From: an uncultured Lactobacillus sp.
GTDB lineage: Bacteria > Bacillota > Bacilli > Lactobacillales > Lactobacillaceae
Length of the DNA: 45,227 nucleotides
Assembly: GCF_947367125.1 (NCBI RefSeq)
Contig: NZ_CANBCQ010000018.1
Location: 1-45,227 of the forward strand
Reading direction: 5' to 3'
Position numbers and translations under genes: made by a program. The notes beneath the pieces are model-generated. The model saw only the letters and a list, made by a program, of their open reading frames with translations, was not told the DNA's origin and ran no database searches. This document shows, one piece after another, positions 16,496 to 24,248 of the stretch; the stretch's first letter is position 1; each line of letters opens with the position of its first letter.

Positions 16496-17971
16496 ATGAA
16501 AAAGAATACAAGAATTGTAAGTATGGCTGCTGCCGCTTTGTTGGGAGTTGCTCCCGTAGCAGCTTCAGCTGTTCCGGTTAACGCTGCTATTAGTTTAGGT
16601 ACTGTAACTAATACTACTGGTACCACAAGTACTACTACAGCAACAACAGCTAAGCCAACTGATCGATCATACTTTACATATGGCAATCAAGTAATTGACG
16701 CTGCAAGTACTACCGATAAAACAGCTAATGTTGTACCAACTACTATTTCTATTAAGGCTAAAGATACCGTAGCTAGCGTTACTAAGTCAATTAATGATTT
16801 AGGATTGGTTTTCTTCAGTACAAATAATGCTAGCGGAGAAAAAGTTAACCTTAAAGATAGTGAAGTTGCTGCTATTCTTAAGAATGCAGGCGTAACTCTT
16901 GATAAAGATAACAAGAATATTACTGCAGTACCAACTAGTGATTTCAATCTTACTTTAACTGGTACAGGTTCTACTTCTACACAAACAGCTACTGTGCAAA
17001 TCCCAGTTGTAGTTTCAGGTTCAAGTTCAACTACAGATACTACTCAAAATCCAGTGATCAATTGGTCATTGAATGGTCAAAGCAAGGGCAGTGTTAATGG
17101 TCAAACATTCCAAGTAGCCGTTGGTTCACAATTTAATCCAACTAATTTCGTAAATAGTAATGGTGAGCCAGTTATTATTTCAGCTGTACAAAACAGCAAT
17201 AATAATACTGTTGCTTCACTTGAAGCAACTTCAAATCCTGTTAACACTTCAGAAGCTGGTCGTTACTATAATGTAACTTTGACCGCTACTGGTTTAACGG
17301 GTAAGAAGACCACTGCAACATATACTGTTTTGATTACTTCAAGTCAAAAGCAAACTCTATATGCTAATGGCGCAAGTTCAATCGCAACTTATAGAATTTA
17401 TGGTAATAATGTTTTAAGTGGCTCAACCACCTTTAAGGATGGCGATCAAGTTTACGTTGCTGACCAAACTAGAACTATTGATAACGTATCATACTCACAA
17501 GTTTCAACTAAGTCTAAGTCAGATGCTAACTCAAGCAACATTTGGGTTAAGACTTCATCACTTGTTAAGCCAGCTGGTGATACTAACACCAAGACTTTGC
17601 CAGTAATGGTTGACTCAAGAGCTTACGACAAGAACGGTAACTACTTAGGTCACATGTACTATGCTTACAATGACATTGAAATTGTTCCAACTATCGTAAC
17701 TATCAATGGTAAGACTTACTACAAGGTAGCTAACAAGGATGAATACGTTCGTGTAACCAACATTACTGGTAATCAACGTACGTTGAAGCACAATGCATAC
17801 ATTTACTGGTCGTCATATCGTCGTACTCCAGGTACTGGTAAGATGTACAGAGGTCAAACTGTAACTACTTACGGTGGTCAAATGAGATTCAAGAACGGTA
17901 AGAAGTACTACAGAATTGAAGGCTGCAGAAACAACAACAAGCGTTACATCAAGGCTGTAAACTTCTATTAA
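16496..17971 (+). CDS. slpX: S-layer-type protein with C-terminal SLAP domains, SlpX-like
   Basis: 491 residues. Signal peptide about 1-30 (MKKNTRIVSMAAAALLGVAP, cleavage after VNA). Thr/Ser/Asn/Ala-rich body (about 31-275) with Ig-like strands and no cysteine, then two SLAP wall-binding repeats (about 285-365 and 375-491) rich in Lys, Tyr and Arg. The single Cys lies near the C-terminus. Size and layout match the auxiliary S-layer protein SlpX of L. acidophilus, and neighbouring msm and apf genes agree. SlpX is a minor lattice component. The optimal codon choice implies high expression. A SlpA/SlpB main protein cannot be fully excluded, but those are shorter. Confidence 0.78.
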   Translation: MKKNTRIVSMAAAALLGVAPVAASAVPVNAAISLGTVTNTTGTTSTTTATTAKPTDRSYFTYGNQVIDAASTTDKTANVVPTTISIKAKDTVASVTKSINDLGLVFFSTNNASGEKVNLKDSEVAAILKNAGVTLDKDNKNITAVPTSDFNLTLTGTGSTSTQTATVQIPVVVSGSSSTTDTTQNPVINWSLNGQSKGSVNGQTFQVAVGSQFNPTNFVNSNGEPVIISAVQNSNNNTVASLEATSNPVNTSEAGRYYNVTLTATGLTGKKTTATYTVLITSSQKQTLYANGASSIATYRIYGNNVLSGSTTFKDGDQVYVADQTRTIDNVSYSQVSTKSKSDANSSNIWVKTSSLVKPAGDTNTKTLPVMVDSRAYDKNGNYLGHMYYAYNDIEIVPTIVTINGKTYYKVANKDEYVRVTNITGNQRTLKHNAYIYWSSYRRTPGTGKMYRGQTVTTYGGQMRFKNGKKYYRIEGCRNNNKRYIKAVNFY

Positions 17972-17994
17972 AATTAAATAGAATCTAACAATGA

Positions 17995-18023
17995 AAAGTC
18001 GATGCGAAAGCATCGGCTTTTTT
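17995..18023 (+). terminator. slpX terminator
   Basis: AAAGTCGATGC/GCATCGGCTTT closed by a GAAA tetraloop, then T-run. Confidence 0.93.
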
Positions 18024-18028
18024 GTATC

Positions 18029-18068
18029 CAATTAAATTTACTTAGTTCACAGAAAAATGCCTTTTTTG
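18029..18068 (+). repeat. Imperfect direct repeat, left copy
   Basis: Begins CAATTAAATTTACTTAG and ends in a T-run after AAAAATGCC. It matches 19045-19084 at roughly three-quarters of positions by eye. Both copies follow directly after a terminator and precede a gene. Confidence 0.55.
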
Positions 18069-18109
18069 CGTAATATATAGAGAGAAAATTTATAGTTAGA
18101 GGTGAAGAA

Positions 18110-18818
18110 ATGGATTATTTATCTAAAAAGAAGGAGTTTATTTTTCTGAATAGTCAAAATGCTAGTGTATATGTTCATACGGTTCAGCTTAGGAATTATA
18201 AATATGAACTATACGTAGAAGGAAAAAGAAAAAATATAGGAAGAGTGTGCAGGTATTGCTTCATGCTTTGGATAATATTAAAGAGCAGAGTCTTCCTGCC
18301 TTTGTAATTGTGAGTAATAAAAAGTTGGGTACAGGTGGTAATTCTTCTTATAATGCTATCAAGATGTTGTTTATTTTAATAATGAGTTTGCGGAACAAAA
18401 GCTTTTAGATAAAGTAATTGATGAACACTTTTTTGCTGCCAGATCATTAGAGGATGTGATACAACATGAATTGGCTCACAAAAAATATTTTGATTTAGTT
18501 GAACGTTCTTATCAAGCTAATAAATCGAGGTATGATTCTATTGAGGATACTAAGAATACTTTAGATTCGAATTTGGAAAAATATGTCTCCCAGCAAATAA
18601 GTTTAGATAGATCTTATTTAGTTGAAAATGTGAGCATTTATGCAGAAAAATCATATGAATATGCCAAGACAGTATTAAAAAAGAACATTATGAATGAAAT
18701 TATTGCTGAGACTATTGCTAGAAAAGGTAGTAGTGATGTTCAGCTAAATAAATTAATTAGAAAGGAACTTAATTATGGACGATATGATGCAAATGGATAT
18801 TCTTCAAGCTCCGACTGA
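18110..18818 (+). pseudogene. Frameshifted phage-type minor head/morphogenesis-like protein with HExxH motif
   Basis: ATG at 18110 with a good GAGGTGA ribosome site. The sequence reads on only if two shifts are allowed: an extra TG in GTGTG near 18246-18249 and a lost A near 18362. The corrected product is about 235 residues: MDYLSKKKEFIFLNSQ..., then SLPAFVIVSNKKLGTGGNSSYNAI, then VVYFNNEF..., with HELAHKK (HExxH, zinc-protease-like) and a long charged helical C-terminus ending YSSSSD. The combination of NKKLG, Y.N..F and HE.xHKK resembles C-terminal parts of Firmicute phage minor capsid proteins, as I recall them. No other phage gene is in the window. Confidence 0.65.
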
Positions 18819-18980
18819 GAAAGATTTACGTTATGCCAAGATGGCACAATACTTTCGGTCAGCTAAGCCTGACAAAGATGGCATAGCTACAATTGTCTTT
18901 AAGAAAAAGCTCCTAAAGATGTTTTGGATTCATTTCAAGAAAATATTATCTTGATTCCATATCGGGTTCATGATTATTAG
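18775..18980 (+). pseudogene. Second small phage-like remnant, frameshifted
   Basis: The ATG at 18775 overlaps the end of the preceding remnant in another frame, as in compact phage operons. It reads MDDMMQMDILQAPTEKDLRY ... KDGIATIVFK, then loses one base in the A-run near 18901-18911. Reading continues in the next frame as APKDVLDSFQENIILIPYRVHDY to TAG at 18978. A corrected product would be about 68 residues. Family not identified. Confidence 0.55.
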
Positions 18981-19010
18981 TTGCTTGAAAAGTAAGATGT
19001 TAATTAGTAA

Positions 19011-19038
19011 AGCAGCGAGTTAAGCTCGCCGCTTTTTT
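19011..19038 (+). terminator. Terminator after the phage-like remnants
   Basis: AGCAGCGAG (19011-19019) pairs with CTCGCCGCT (19025-19033) with one mismatch, followed by T-run. Confidence 0.8.
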
Positions 19039-19044
19039 AATAGT

Positions 19045-19084
19045 CAACTAAATTTACTTAACTTATAGGAAAATTGCTTTTTTC
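19045..19084 (+). repeat. Imperfect direct repeat, right copy
   Basis: CAACTAAATTTACTTAAC... ending in a T-run, the partner of 18029-18068. Together they bracket the phage-like remnants and their terminator. Confidence 0.55.
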
Positions 19085-19213
19085 ATATAGATAAAGATGC
19101 GGATTAATTGCAAAAGGACTATAAAAGATAAATAATGGAACCAGTTACATAACTGATATTATTTTAAAAGCAGCAACAATTGTTACTGTCACTTTTATAG
19201 AGGGGGTTAATTC
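19085..19213 (+). promoter_or_regulatory. Upstream region of the NADH peroxidase/oxidase gene
   Basis: TATTAT at 19157-19162 is a possible -10 without a clear -35. Two dyads flank it: AGTTACATAACT (19143-19154) and AACAATTGTT (19175-19184). They could be repressor sites; no regulator can be assigned. Confidence 0.35.
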
Positions 19214-20581
19214 ATGTCGAAAAAGCAAATCGTTATTGTAGGTGCATCCCACGGCGGCCAAGAGGCAGCTTATGAAATCTTAGATCGTTATGACGATGTC
19301 GATGTCACGGTTTATGAAACCAGTGATTTTGTTTCTTTCATGTCTTGTGGAATGAAGCTGTATCTTGAAGGAAAAACTACAGGTCAAGATAACGTCAGAA
19401 ACTTTACACCTGAAGGTCTAGCTGAAAGAGGCGGCAAGGTGGTTAACAACACAGCCGTCACAGCTCTTGACCCAGCAACCAAGACCGTCACCGTAAAGAA
19501 TGTCAAAGATGGTTCAACCAAAGAAGTTAGTTACGATAAGTTAATTATTTCTTCTGGTGTTAATCCCGCAAGTTTGCCTCTTCCTGGAGCAGATTTGAAG
19601 AATATTATGTTGATGCGCGGCTATGACTGCGCTTCAGAGATCAATGCAGCTGCACAGAATAAGGATATTAAAAATGTTGCAGTGATTGGTGCTGGTAATG
19701 GGATTGCCGCTGCCGAAGTCTTTGCTAAAGCAGGCAAGAATGTTACTTTGATTGATGGTGGGCATAAGCCATTAGAAAATTACTTAAACGACACTTATAC
19801 TGATTTATTTGCCAAAGAATTAACAGATCATGGCGTTAACTTAGCGATGAATACCAAGGTTACTGGTTTTGCTGGTGATGGCAAAGTTGAGAAGGTAGAA
19901 ACTGATCATGGCGAAATTGCCACAGATTGTGTCATTATTACTGTTGGTATTAAACCAAATACTGCTTGGCTTAAAGGCACTGTTGATCTGTATGACAACG
20001 GCTATATTAAAGTCGACAACTACTTTAGAACTAATGTCAAGGATGTTTATGCAATTGGGGATGCTGTCTTCCCATTCAGTATTCCAGCTAACCGCAGAGT
20101 GCCGATGCCATCTGCTATTGCCGTACGTCATGAAGCTCAATATGTAGTTGAGCACTTGTTTGAAGCTAAGCCAGAGCGCGTCTTTAAGGGCTTAGTTGGG
20201 GCTCAATTGCTTGAAGCTTTTAATTTACATGCAGTAACGACTGGTTTGAGTGAAAAGACTGCTAAGCACATTGGAATTAATGCTAAAGAGACGGTCTTAA
20301 AGAGTCGCCTTCGTCCAGACTATATTCCTGAAAAAGACAACCCAGTATGCTACATTTCTGTTGTTTATAATGAAGAAAGCCATCAGCTTTTAGGTGGCAG
20401 CACACTTTCATCATATGATATTAGTGGTCAAGCCAACGTTTTAAGTTTAGCTATTAGAAATAAGCTAACGCTAGAAGACTTGGCTGAAGCTGATTTCTTC
20501 TTCTCACCAACTTATGACAAGCAATGGAGTCTGGTAAATCAAGTTGTACAAAAAGCATTGGGCTTGAAGCTGACTGTTTAA
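19214..20581 (+). CDS. NADH peroxidase / NADH oxidase (flavoprotein of the CoA-disulfide reductase type)
   Basis: 455 residues. The N-terminal FAD-binding strand has GASHGG with the active-site His13. The redox Cys is Cys45 in SFMSCGM, which forms the cysteine-sulfenic acid of Npr/Nox enzymes. The NAD-binding motif is VAVIGAGNGIAAAE (about 155-168). AIGDAVFP marks the second FAD contact, and the C-terminal dimerisation domain contains ADFFFSPTYDK. The overall pattern follows Enterococcus Npr closely. It reduces peroxide or oxygen with NADH; distinguishing Npr from water-forming Nox needs assay or careful alignment. Strong AGAGGGGG ribosome site, single-gene unit. Confidence 0.88.
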   Translation: MSKKQIVIVGASHGGQEAAYEILDRYDDVDVTVYETSDFVSFMSCGMKLYLEGKTTGQDNVRNFTPEGLAERGGKVVNNTAVTALDPATKTVTVKNVKDGSTKEVSYDKLIISSGVNPASLPLPGADLKNIMLMRGYDCASEINAAAQNKDIKNVAVIGAGNGIAAAEVFAKAGKNVTLIDGGHKPLENYLNDTYTDLFAKELTDHGVNLAMNTKVTGFAGDGKVEKVETDHGEIATDCVIITVGIKPNTAWLKGTVDLYDNGYIKVDNYFRTNVKDVYAIGDAVFPFSIPANRRVPMPSAIAVRHEAQYVVEHLFEAKPERVFKGLVGAQLLEAFNLHAVTTGLSEKTAKHIGINAKETVLKSRLRPDYIPEKDNPVCYISVVYNEESHQLLGGSTLSSYDISGQANVLSLAIRNKLTLEDLAEADFFFSPTYDKQWSLVNQVVQKALGLKLTV

Positions 20582-20603
20582 ACGAAAAAAATTTGAGATA
20601 AGT

Positions 20604-20637
20604 CAAAGAGGGGCCGCTGAAAAGTGGCTCTTTTTTT
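20604..20637 (+). terminator. Terminator after npr/nox
   Basis: GCCGCT/AGTGGC (20613-20618 with 20623-20628, one G-U) within a longer purine/pyrimidine stem, then seven T residues. Confidence 0.8.
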
Positions 20638-20674
20638 GTTGATTCATTTTTTTGAAAAAAGTTGCAAAAATCAC

Positions 20675-20703
20675 TTGCATTTTGTTCAGCTTTTAGTTAT
20701 TAT
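20675..20703 (+). promoter_or_regulatory. Promoter of the tRNA-Tyr/tRNA-Gln operon
   Basis: TTGCAT (20675-20680), 17 bases, TATTAT (20698-20703). An overlapping TATAAT at 20701-20706 is the alternative -10. The same hexamer pair with the same spacing precedes tRNA-Leu at 34510-34538. Confidence 0.75.
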
Positions 20704-20719
20704 AATTAAGTCAGCTAAC

Positions 20720-20801
20720 GGAGGAGTAGCGAAGTGGCTAAACGCGGCGGTCTGTAAAACCGCTCTCTCTGAGTTCGGCGGTTCGAATCCACCCTCCTCC
20801 A
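20720..20801 (+). tRNA. tRNA-Tyr(GTA)
   Basis: Class II tRNA, 82 bases. Acceptor GGAGGAG/CTCCTCC, anticodon stem GCGGT/ACCGC with loop CTGTAAA giving GTA, a long variable arm (TCTCTCTGAGTTC), and T-arm GGTTCGAATCC. CCA is not encoded. Co-transcribed with the tRNA-Gln 34 bases downstream. Confidence 0.93.
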
Positions 20802-20835
20802 TTGTTGAACGACAAGTAAAAAGTTCAGCTGGTAC

Positions 20836-20907
20836 TGGGTTATAGCCAAGTGGTAAGGCAATGGTTTTTGGTACCATCATGCGCTGGTTCGAATCCAGCT
20901 AACCCAA
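20836..20907 (+). tRNA. tRNA-Gln(TTG), copy 2
   Basis: Identical over its full 72 bases, plus three bases downstream, to copy 1 at 13381-13452. Anticodon TTG. Second gene of the tRNA-Tyr operon. Confidence 0.95.
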
Positions 20908-20935
20908 TAGTTCTAAAAGAACACCCAACCCGAAG

Positions 20936-20965
20936 AAGAAACGTCTTTGCGACGTTTCTTTTTTT
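20936..20965 (+). terminator. tRNA operon terminator
   Basis: AGAAACGTC (20937-20945) pairs perfectly with GACGTTTCT (20951-20959), followed by T-run. Confidence 0.92.
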
Positions 20966-21037
20966 GCCGTGGTCTATTATTTGAATGCTAAAATTAGTAC
21001 AATAGTAATCAGTTTTCACGAGATGAAAGGATAATGG

Positions 21038-22153
21038 ATGGCTAGAATAATCAGAGTAGGCGGCTCTAGCAGTTCAGTTAGTTGGCATGAAGCTTTAAAA
21101 GATTTACGTGCTGATGACGTCTTAATGCTAGGTCCCGGATATTATTATTTATCGCAGGGCATTACATTAACAGATATTACAATTAAAGGTACAGGTTCTC
21201 TGCCAGAAGATACTACTATTTATGGCTATATCGGTGTTTCTGAAGATAGTCGCTATGTGACGTTAGAAAATTTATGTATCAATACTGAGGCGGATCATAA
21301 TAGTTTATCTGTGCCAGTTGGGGCGGATGGCTATCTTAGTTTGCGCAATTGCTTTATTAAAGGTACAGGCACTGATACTGCCGCAATTGCAATTAATGGC
21401 AAAATTACGCTGGAGTTATATTCAACCAAGATCGTTGATGGTTCAGTCTCGATGTATGCTAATGCAAATTTCCGCTTAGAAATGAATGATTCAGAGATTG
21501 ATTATTTCTCTGATAAGTATTGTGCTTTAGCACTTGAAGGTGAAGGGACCGCAATTGTAAATAATTCCAAGATTCACGGTAGTATCAATACTTTTGCTAA
21601 AACCAATGCGGAACTTGATCTTAATAATTCTGAAGTAGATTATGTTTTATTGCATGGGCAAACTTGGTTAAATATGCTTAATTCCAAGGTTAAAGCCAAT
21701 AGTGATTCTTGTCTTTATTTAAGCGATGATTGCTGGAGCAATATTATGAACTCTACTTTTTTGGGTGGAGTTTATATTGATAAAAAGACGCGGACAATTG
21801 TCCAAAATTCCACTATTAATCGGATGGTGGTAGTAGATGAGGCAAAAGTTACCATGAGCAATACGGTTGTGTTAGCACATGCAGATTTTCAAGATCAGAC
21901 TGAATGCGACGCGACCAGAGTAACCTTTGTTGGCAATATGGATTATGAATATTTCTTAGCTTTAAGTGGTGAAGCTAAGATGAAAGGGCATAATATTGTC
22001 TTAAATCCTAATCAAGCGGATTTAGCAGTTAAGGATGAAGCAAAATTCAGTGCCAGTGTAGTTGCCGATGATAATGATCAGGTTGAAGTTGAATGCAACA
22101 AGCGACCGAATGTTTATATTCTAGGAGTCAAGTGGACCGCTAAGAAAAAATAG
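21038..22153 (+). CDS. Predicted right-handed parallel beta-helix protein, function unknown
   Basis: 371 residues, no signal peptide and no membrane segment. From about residue 60 the chain is a run of short strands with a repeating N-S/T ladder: MNDSEI, VNNSKI, LNNSEV, LNSKV, MNSTF, QNSTI and MSNTVV near residues 149, 175, 196, 215, 238, 257 and 274. That period of roughly 21 residues is the signature of a pectate-lyase-like or pentapeptide-unrelated beta-helix with Asn ladders. No catalytic motif is recognised. Start ATG at 21038 with GAAAGGA upstream; an out-of-frame ATG lies four bases earlier. The next gene is a GntR regulator in the same direction. Confidence 0.7.
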   Translation: MARIIRVGGSSSSVSWHEALKDLRADDVLMLGPGYYYLSQGITLTDITIKGTGSLPEDTTIYGYIGVSEDSRYVTLENLCINTEADHNSLSVPVGADGYLSLRNCFIKGTGTDTAAIAINGKITLELYSTKIVDGSVSMYANANFRLEMNDSEIDYFSDKYCALALEGEGTAIVNNSKIHGSINTFAKTNAELDLNNSEVDYVLLHGQTWLNMLNSKVKANSDSCLYLSDDCWSNIMNSTFLGGVYIDKKTRTIVQNSTINRMVVVDEAKVTMSNTVVLAHADFQDQTECDATRVTFVGNMDYEYFLALSGEAKMKGHNIVLNPNQADLAVKDEAKFSASVVADDNDQVEVECNKRPNVYILGVKWTAKKK

Positions 22154-22183
22154 TCGCCAAAATTGAAATAGCGTTATTAATGC

Positions 22184-22208
22184 AATCTAGACCAATTTAG
22201 ATTATAAT
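22184..22208 (+). promoter_or_regulatory. Candidate autoregulatory operator and -10 of the GntR gene
   Basis: AATCTAGA-CCAA-TTTAGATT (22184-22203) is an 8-4-8 dyad with one mismatch and includes TCTAGACCAA, close to the GGTCTAGACC-type sites of YvoA/NagR-like HutC-family regulators. It runs straight into TATAAT (22203-22208), so binding would block the polymerase. Confidence 0.55.
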
Positions 22209-22240
22209 AATAAAAAGAGTAAACTTTGGGGGTGGCGAGT

Positions 22241-22942
22241 ATGGAAGAACCAATGTATATTAAGATTCACAATCAGATTAAGCGTGATATTGAAAATCAT
22301 GTTTATCAGGTTGGGGATCGGATTCCAGCAGAACGACAATTAGCAGTTAAATTTGGCGTTTCGCGGATGACTTTACGCCAAGCGATTAAAACATTAGAAG
22401 ATGAGGGGATTTTAGAACGGCGCTTAGGTAGTGGGACCTATGTAGCTAGTCAGAAAGTTCAAGAAAAAATGTCAGGAATCATGTCCTTTACCGAAATTAC
22501 CAAGGCTAATGGACAAGTTCCTTCAAGTAAGTTGATTTCTTATCAGATTGGCAATCCATCTTTGTCTGAAAAAGAGCGTCTTGCGCTCAAAGATAATGAG
22601 AGTGTTTTGCGGATGGAACGAATTCGTTATGCTGATCAAACGCCAATTTGTTATGAAGTTGTCACGGTGCCATATTACTTAGTTAAGGACTTTTCTAAGG
22701 AAGACGTTTCAACTCATCTATATAAAACCTTGGAAAAACGCGGCGGCTTTGCCATTGGTCGGGTAACCGAGCATATTTCAGCTTCAATTGCGAATGAACA
22801 AGATGCCCGCTTACTTAAGGCAAAAAAGGGCGAACCATTAATTACTAGACGGCAAGTAACCGAACTAGCAGATGGTCAGCCGTTTGAATATACCCGTGCT
22901 CGCTACGTAGCTGAAAGATTTGAATTTACTTTTTCTAAATAA
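22241..22942 (+). CDS. GntR-family regulator, HutC subfamily (wHTH + UTRA)
   Basis: 233 residues from the ATG at 22241, preferred over an in-frame GTG at 22226 that lies within the GGGGGTGG ribosome site. GntR winged helix (about 5-70: YIKIHNQIKRDIENHVYQVG ... VSRMTLRQAIKTLEDEGILE and GSGTYV) and UTRA ligand domain (about 85-230: RMERIRYADQTPICYE, R..E.ISASIA). UTRA regulators of this type sense sugar phosphates such as GlcNAc-6P or GlcN-6P, or other small metabolites. The target is unknown; a dyad in its own promoter suggests autoregulation. Convergent with tagD. Confidence 0.88.
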   Translation: MEEPMYIKIHNQIKRDIENHVYQVGDRIPAERQLAVKFGVSRMTLRQAIKTLEDEGILERRLGSGTYVASQKVQEKMSGIMSFTEITKANGQVPSSKLISYQIGNPSLSEKERLALKDNESVLRMERIRYADQTPICYEVVTVPYYLVKDFSKEDVSTHLYKTLEKRGGFAIGRVTEHISASIANEQDARLLKAKKGEPLITRRQVTELADGQPFEYTRARYVAERFEFTFSK

Positions 22943-22948
22943 AATAAA

Positions 22949-22992
22949 ACTCCAATCTCATTCAAAAGTGAATGAGGTTGGAGTATTTTTTT
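22949..22992. terminator. Bidirectional terminator between GntR and tagD
   Basis: ACTCCAATCTCATTCA pairs with TGAATGAGGTTGGAGT (one G-U) around a short loop, with T-run on the right and A-rich DNA on the left. Confidence 0.92.
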
Positions 22993-22994
22993 GC

Positions 22995-23381
22995 TTATTT
23001 AAGGTCTTCTTTAATCTTAGTCGTTGAAATACCTGGTGTTCTAGGCAAGTAAACGACGTCGCAATAAGGCTTTAAAAAATCAAATTTGCCTTTCCAGTCG
23101 TCACCCATAACGAAGGTATCAACATCATATTTTTTGACATCGGTGATTTTTTGATCCCAATCTTTTTCGGGAATGACTTGGTCAACATAGCGAATGGCTT
23201 CCAAGATATATTTACGTTCAGGATAGGTGTTATAGGCTTCCTTATGTTTTTTGAATTCGTTAAATTCATCAGTTGAAAGACCAACGATTAAATAATCGCC
23301 CAATTCTTTAGCTCTTTTAAGTAGACGCACATGACCGTAGTGCAAGAGGTCAAAGGTGCCGTAAGTAATAACTTTTTTCAT
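22995..23381 (-). CDS. tagD: Glycerol-3-phosphate cytidylyltransferase (TagD)
   Basis: 128 residues from the ATG at 23381, which has a GGAG site; an upstream in-frame start would add an unlikely basic tail. Nucleotidyltransferase HxGH motif at 14-17 (LLHYGH), KYILEAIRYVD, the FVMGDDW block and the terminal PGISTTKI signature. It makes CDP-glycerol from glycerol-3-phosphate and CTP for wall teichoic acid. It is divergent from tagA, as in some other Firmicutes, and supplies the donor used by the CDP-glycerol transferase at 30670. Confidence 0.93.
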   Translation of the reverse strand: MKKVITYGTFDLLHYGHVRLLKRAKELGDYLIVGLSTDEFNEFKKHKEAYNTYPERKYILEAIRYVDQVIPEKDWDQKITDVKKYDVDTFVMGDDWKGKFDFLKPYCDVVYLPRTPGISTTKIKEDLK

Positions 23382-23452
23382 TTTTTCTCCTTTTGTTAAA
23401 ACAATCTTATCATGTTTGAAGAAAAGATAAAACTTGAACCTGATTCTCATAC

Positions 23453-23481
23453 TTGCAGCTGGGAATGGTAAAATAGATACT
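23453..23481 (+). promoter_or_regulatory. Candidate tagA promoter
   Basis: TTGCAG (23453-23458), 17 bases, GATACT (23476-23481). It lies in the divergent tagD-tagA gap. Confidence 0.45.
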
Positions 23482-23509
23482 AGATTAAAAGACGCATGAG
23501 GTGTGGAAA

Positions 23510-24238
23510 ATGAGCAAAGTTAATATTTTAGGTGTTGATTTTGATAATAAAACTTTTAACCAGTTCCAAAATGAATTTATTAATCGGCTAAACAATCATC
23601 TGTATACCTTTGTGGTGACAGCCAATCCGGAGATTGTGATGGCTGCCAATGAGAATCCTGAATTTATGAAAATTTTGCAAAACGATCCTGATTATATTAC
23701 TGCTGATGGGATTGGCATTGTGAAAGCAGCTAAGATGTTAAAGCAGCCGCTACCTGAACGGGTAACCGGCTATGATTTGTTTACATGGCTGATGAGTGTC
23801 GCTAACGATCGCGGCAGTCGAGTTTACTTAATTGGGGCTAAACCTCAAGTAATTCATGAAGTACAACGCAAAATTGCCAAGGAATATGCCAATATTAATT
23901 TGGTTGGCGCAGAAGATGGCTATTTTACTGAAGATCTTGAGTTGGTCGCTCATCGCATTCAAAAAGCGCAGCCTGATATGGTCTTTGCGGCCCTGGGTTT
24001 TCCTAAACAAGAAAAACTACTCTCAATTTTACGCAAAAATGAAACGCCAGCTCTAATGATGGGCGTTGGTGGTAGTTTTGACGTCTTTTCTGGTATGGTC
24101 AAAAGAGCACCAGAAGCATTTCAAAAGACACATTTGGAATGGTTTTATCGTTTAATTACTAATCCAAGTCGCTTTAAGCGAATGCTGGTTTTACCACAGT
24201 TTGTCGTGCGCGTTAAACAATCAAAGAAGGGAAAATAA
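23510..24238 (+). CDS. tagA: WecG/TagA/CpsF-family glycosyltransferase (N-acetylmannosaminyltransferase)
   Basis: 242 residues from the ATG at 23510 (GAGGTG site at 23498-23503). GT26 family blocks: NPEIVMAAN, ITADGIGIV, PERVTGYDLF, VFAALGFPKQE and GVGGSFDVFSG. TagA adds ManNAc to lipid-linked GlcNAc to complete the teichoic acid linkage unit at the inner membrane face. It is followed by a GT4 glycosyltransferase 10 bases later, probably in one transcript. Confidence 0.9.
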   Translation: MSKVNILGVDFDNKTFNQFQNEFINRLNNHLYTFVVTANPEIVMAANENPEFMKILQNDPDYITADGIGIVKAAKMLKQPLPERVTGYDLFTWLMSVANDRGSRVYLIGAKPQVIHEVQRKIAKEYANINLVGAEDGYFTEDLELVAHRIQKAQPDMVFAALGFPKQEKLLSILRKNETPALMMGVGGSFDVFSGMVKRAPEAFQKTHLEWFYRLITNPSRFKRMLVLPQFVVRVKQSKKGK

Positions 24239-24248
24239 TTTTATTAAG

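Noticed and set aside
16447..16947. Antisense reading frames across the slpX 5' end
   Set aside because: They mirror the Thr/Ala-rich coding bias of slpX and lack ribosome sites.
18456..18818. A complete 120-residue gene beginning MIQHELAHKK
   Set aside because: The protein-like sequence extends upstream in shifted frames to a proper start at 18110; this is the 3' part of a frameshifted gene.
20624..20845. Open reading frame over the tRNA operon
   Set aside because: It is the translation of a terminator, promoter and tRNA genes, with no ribosome site.
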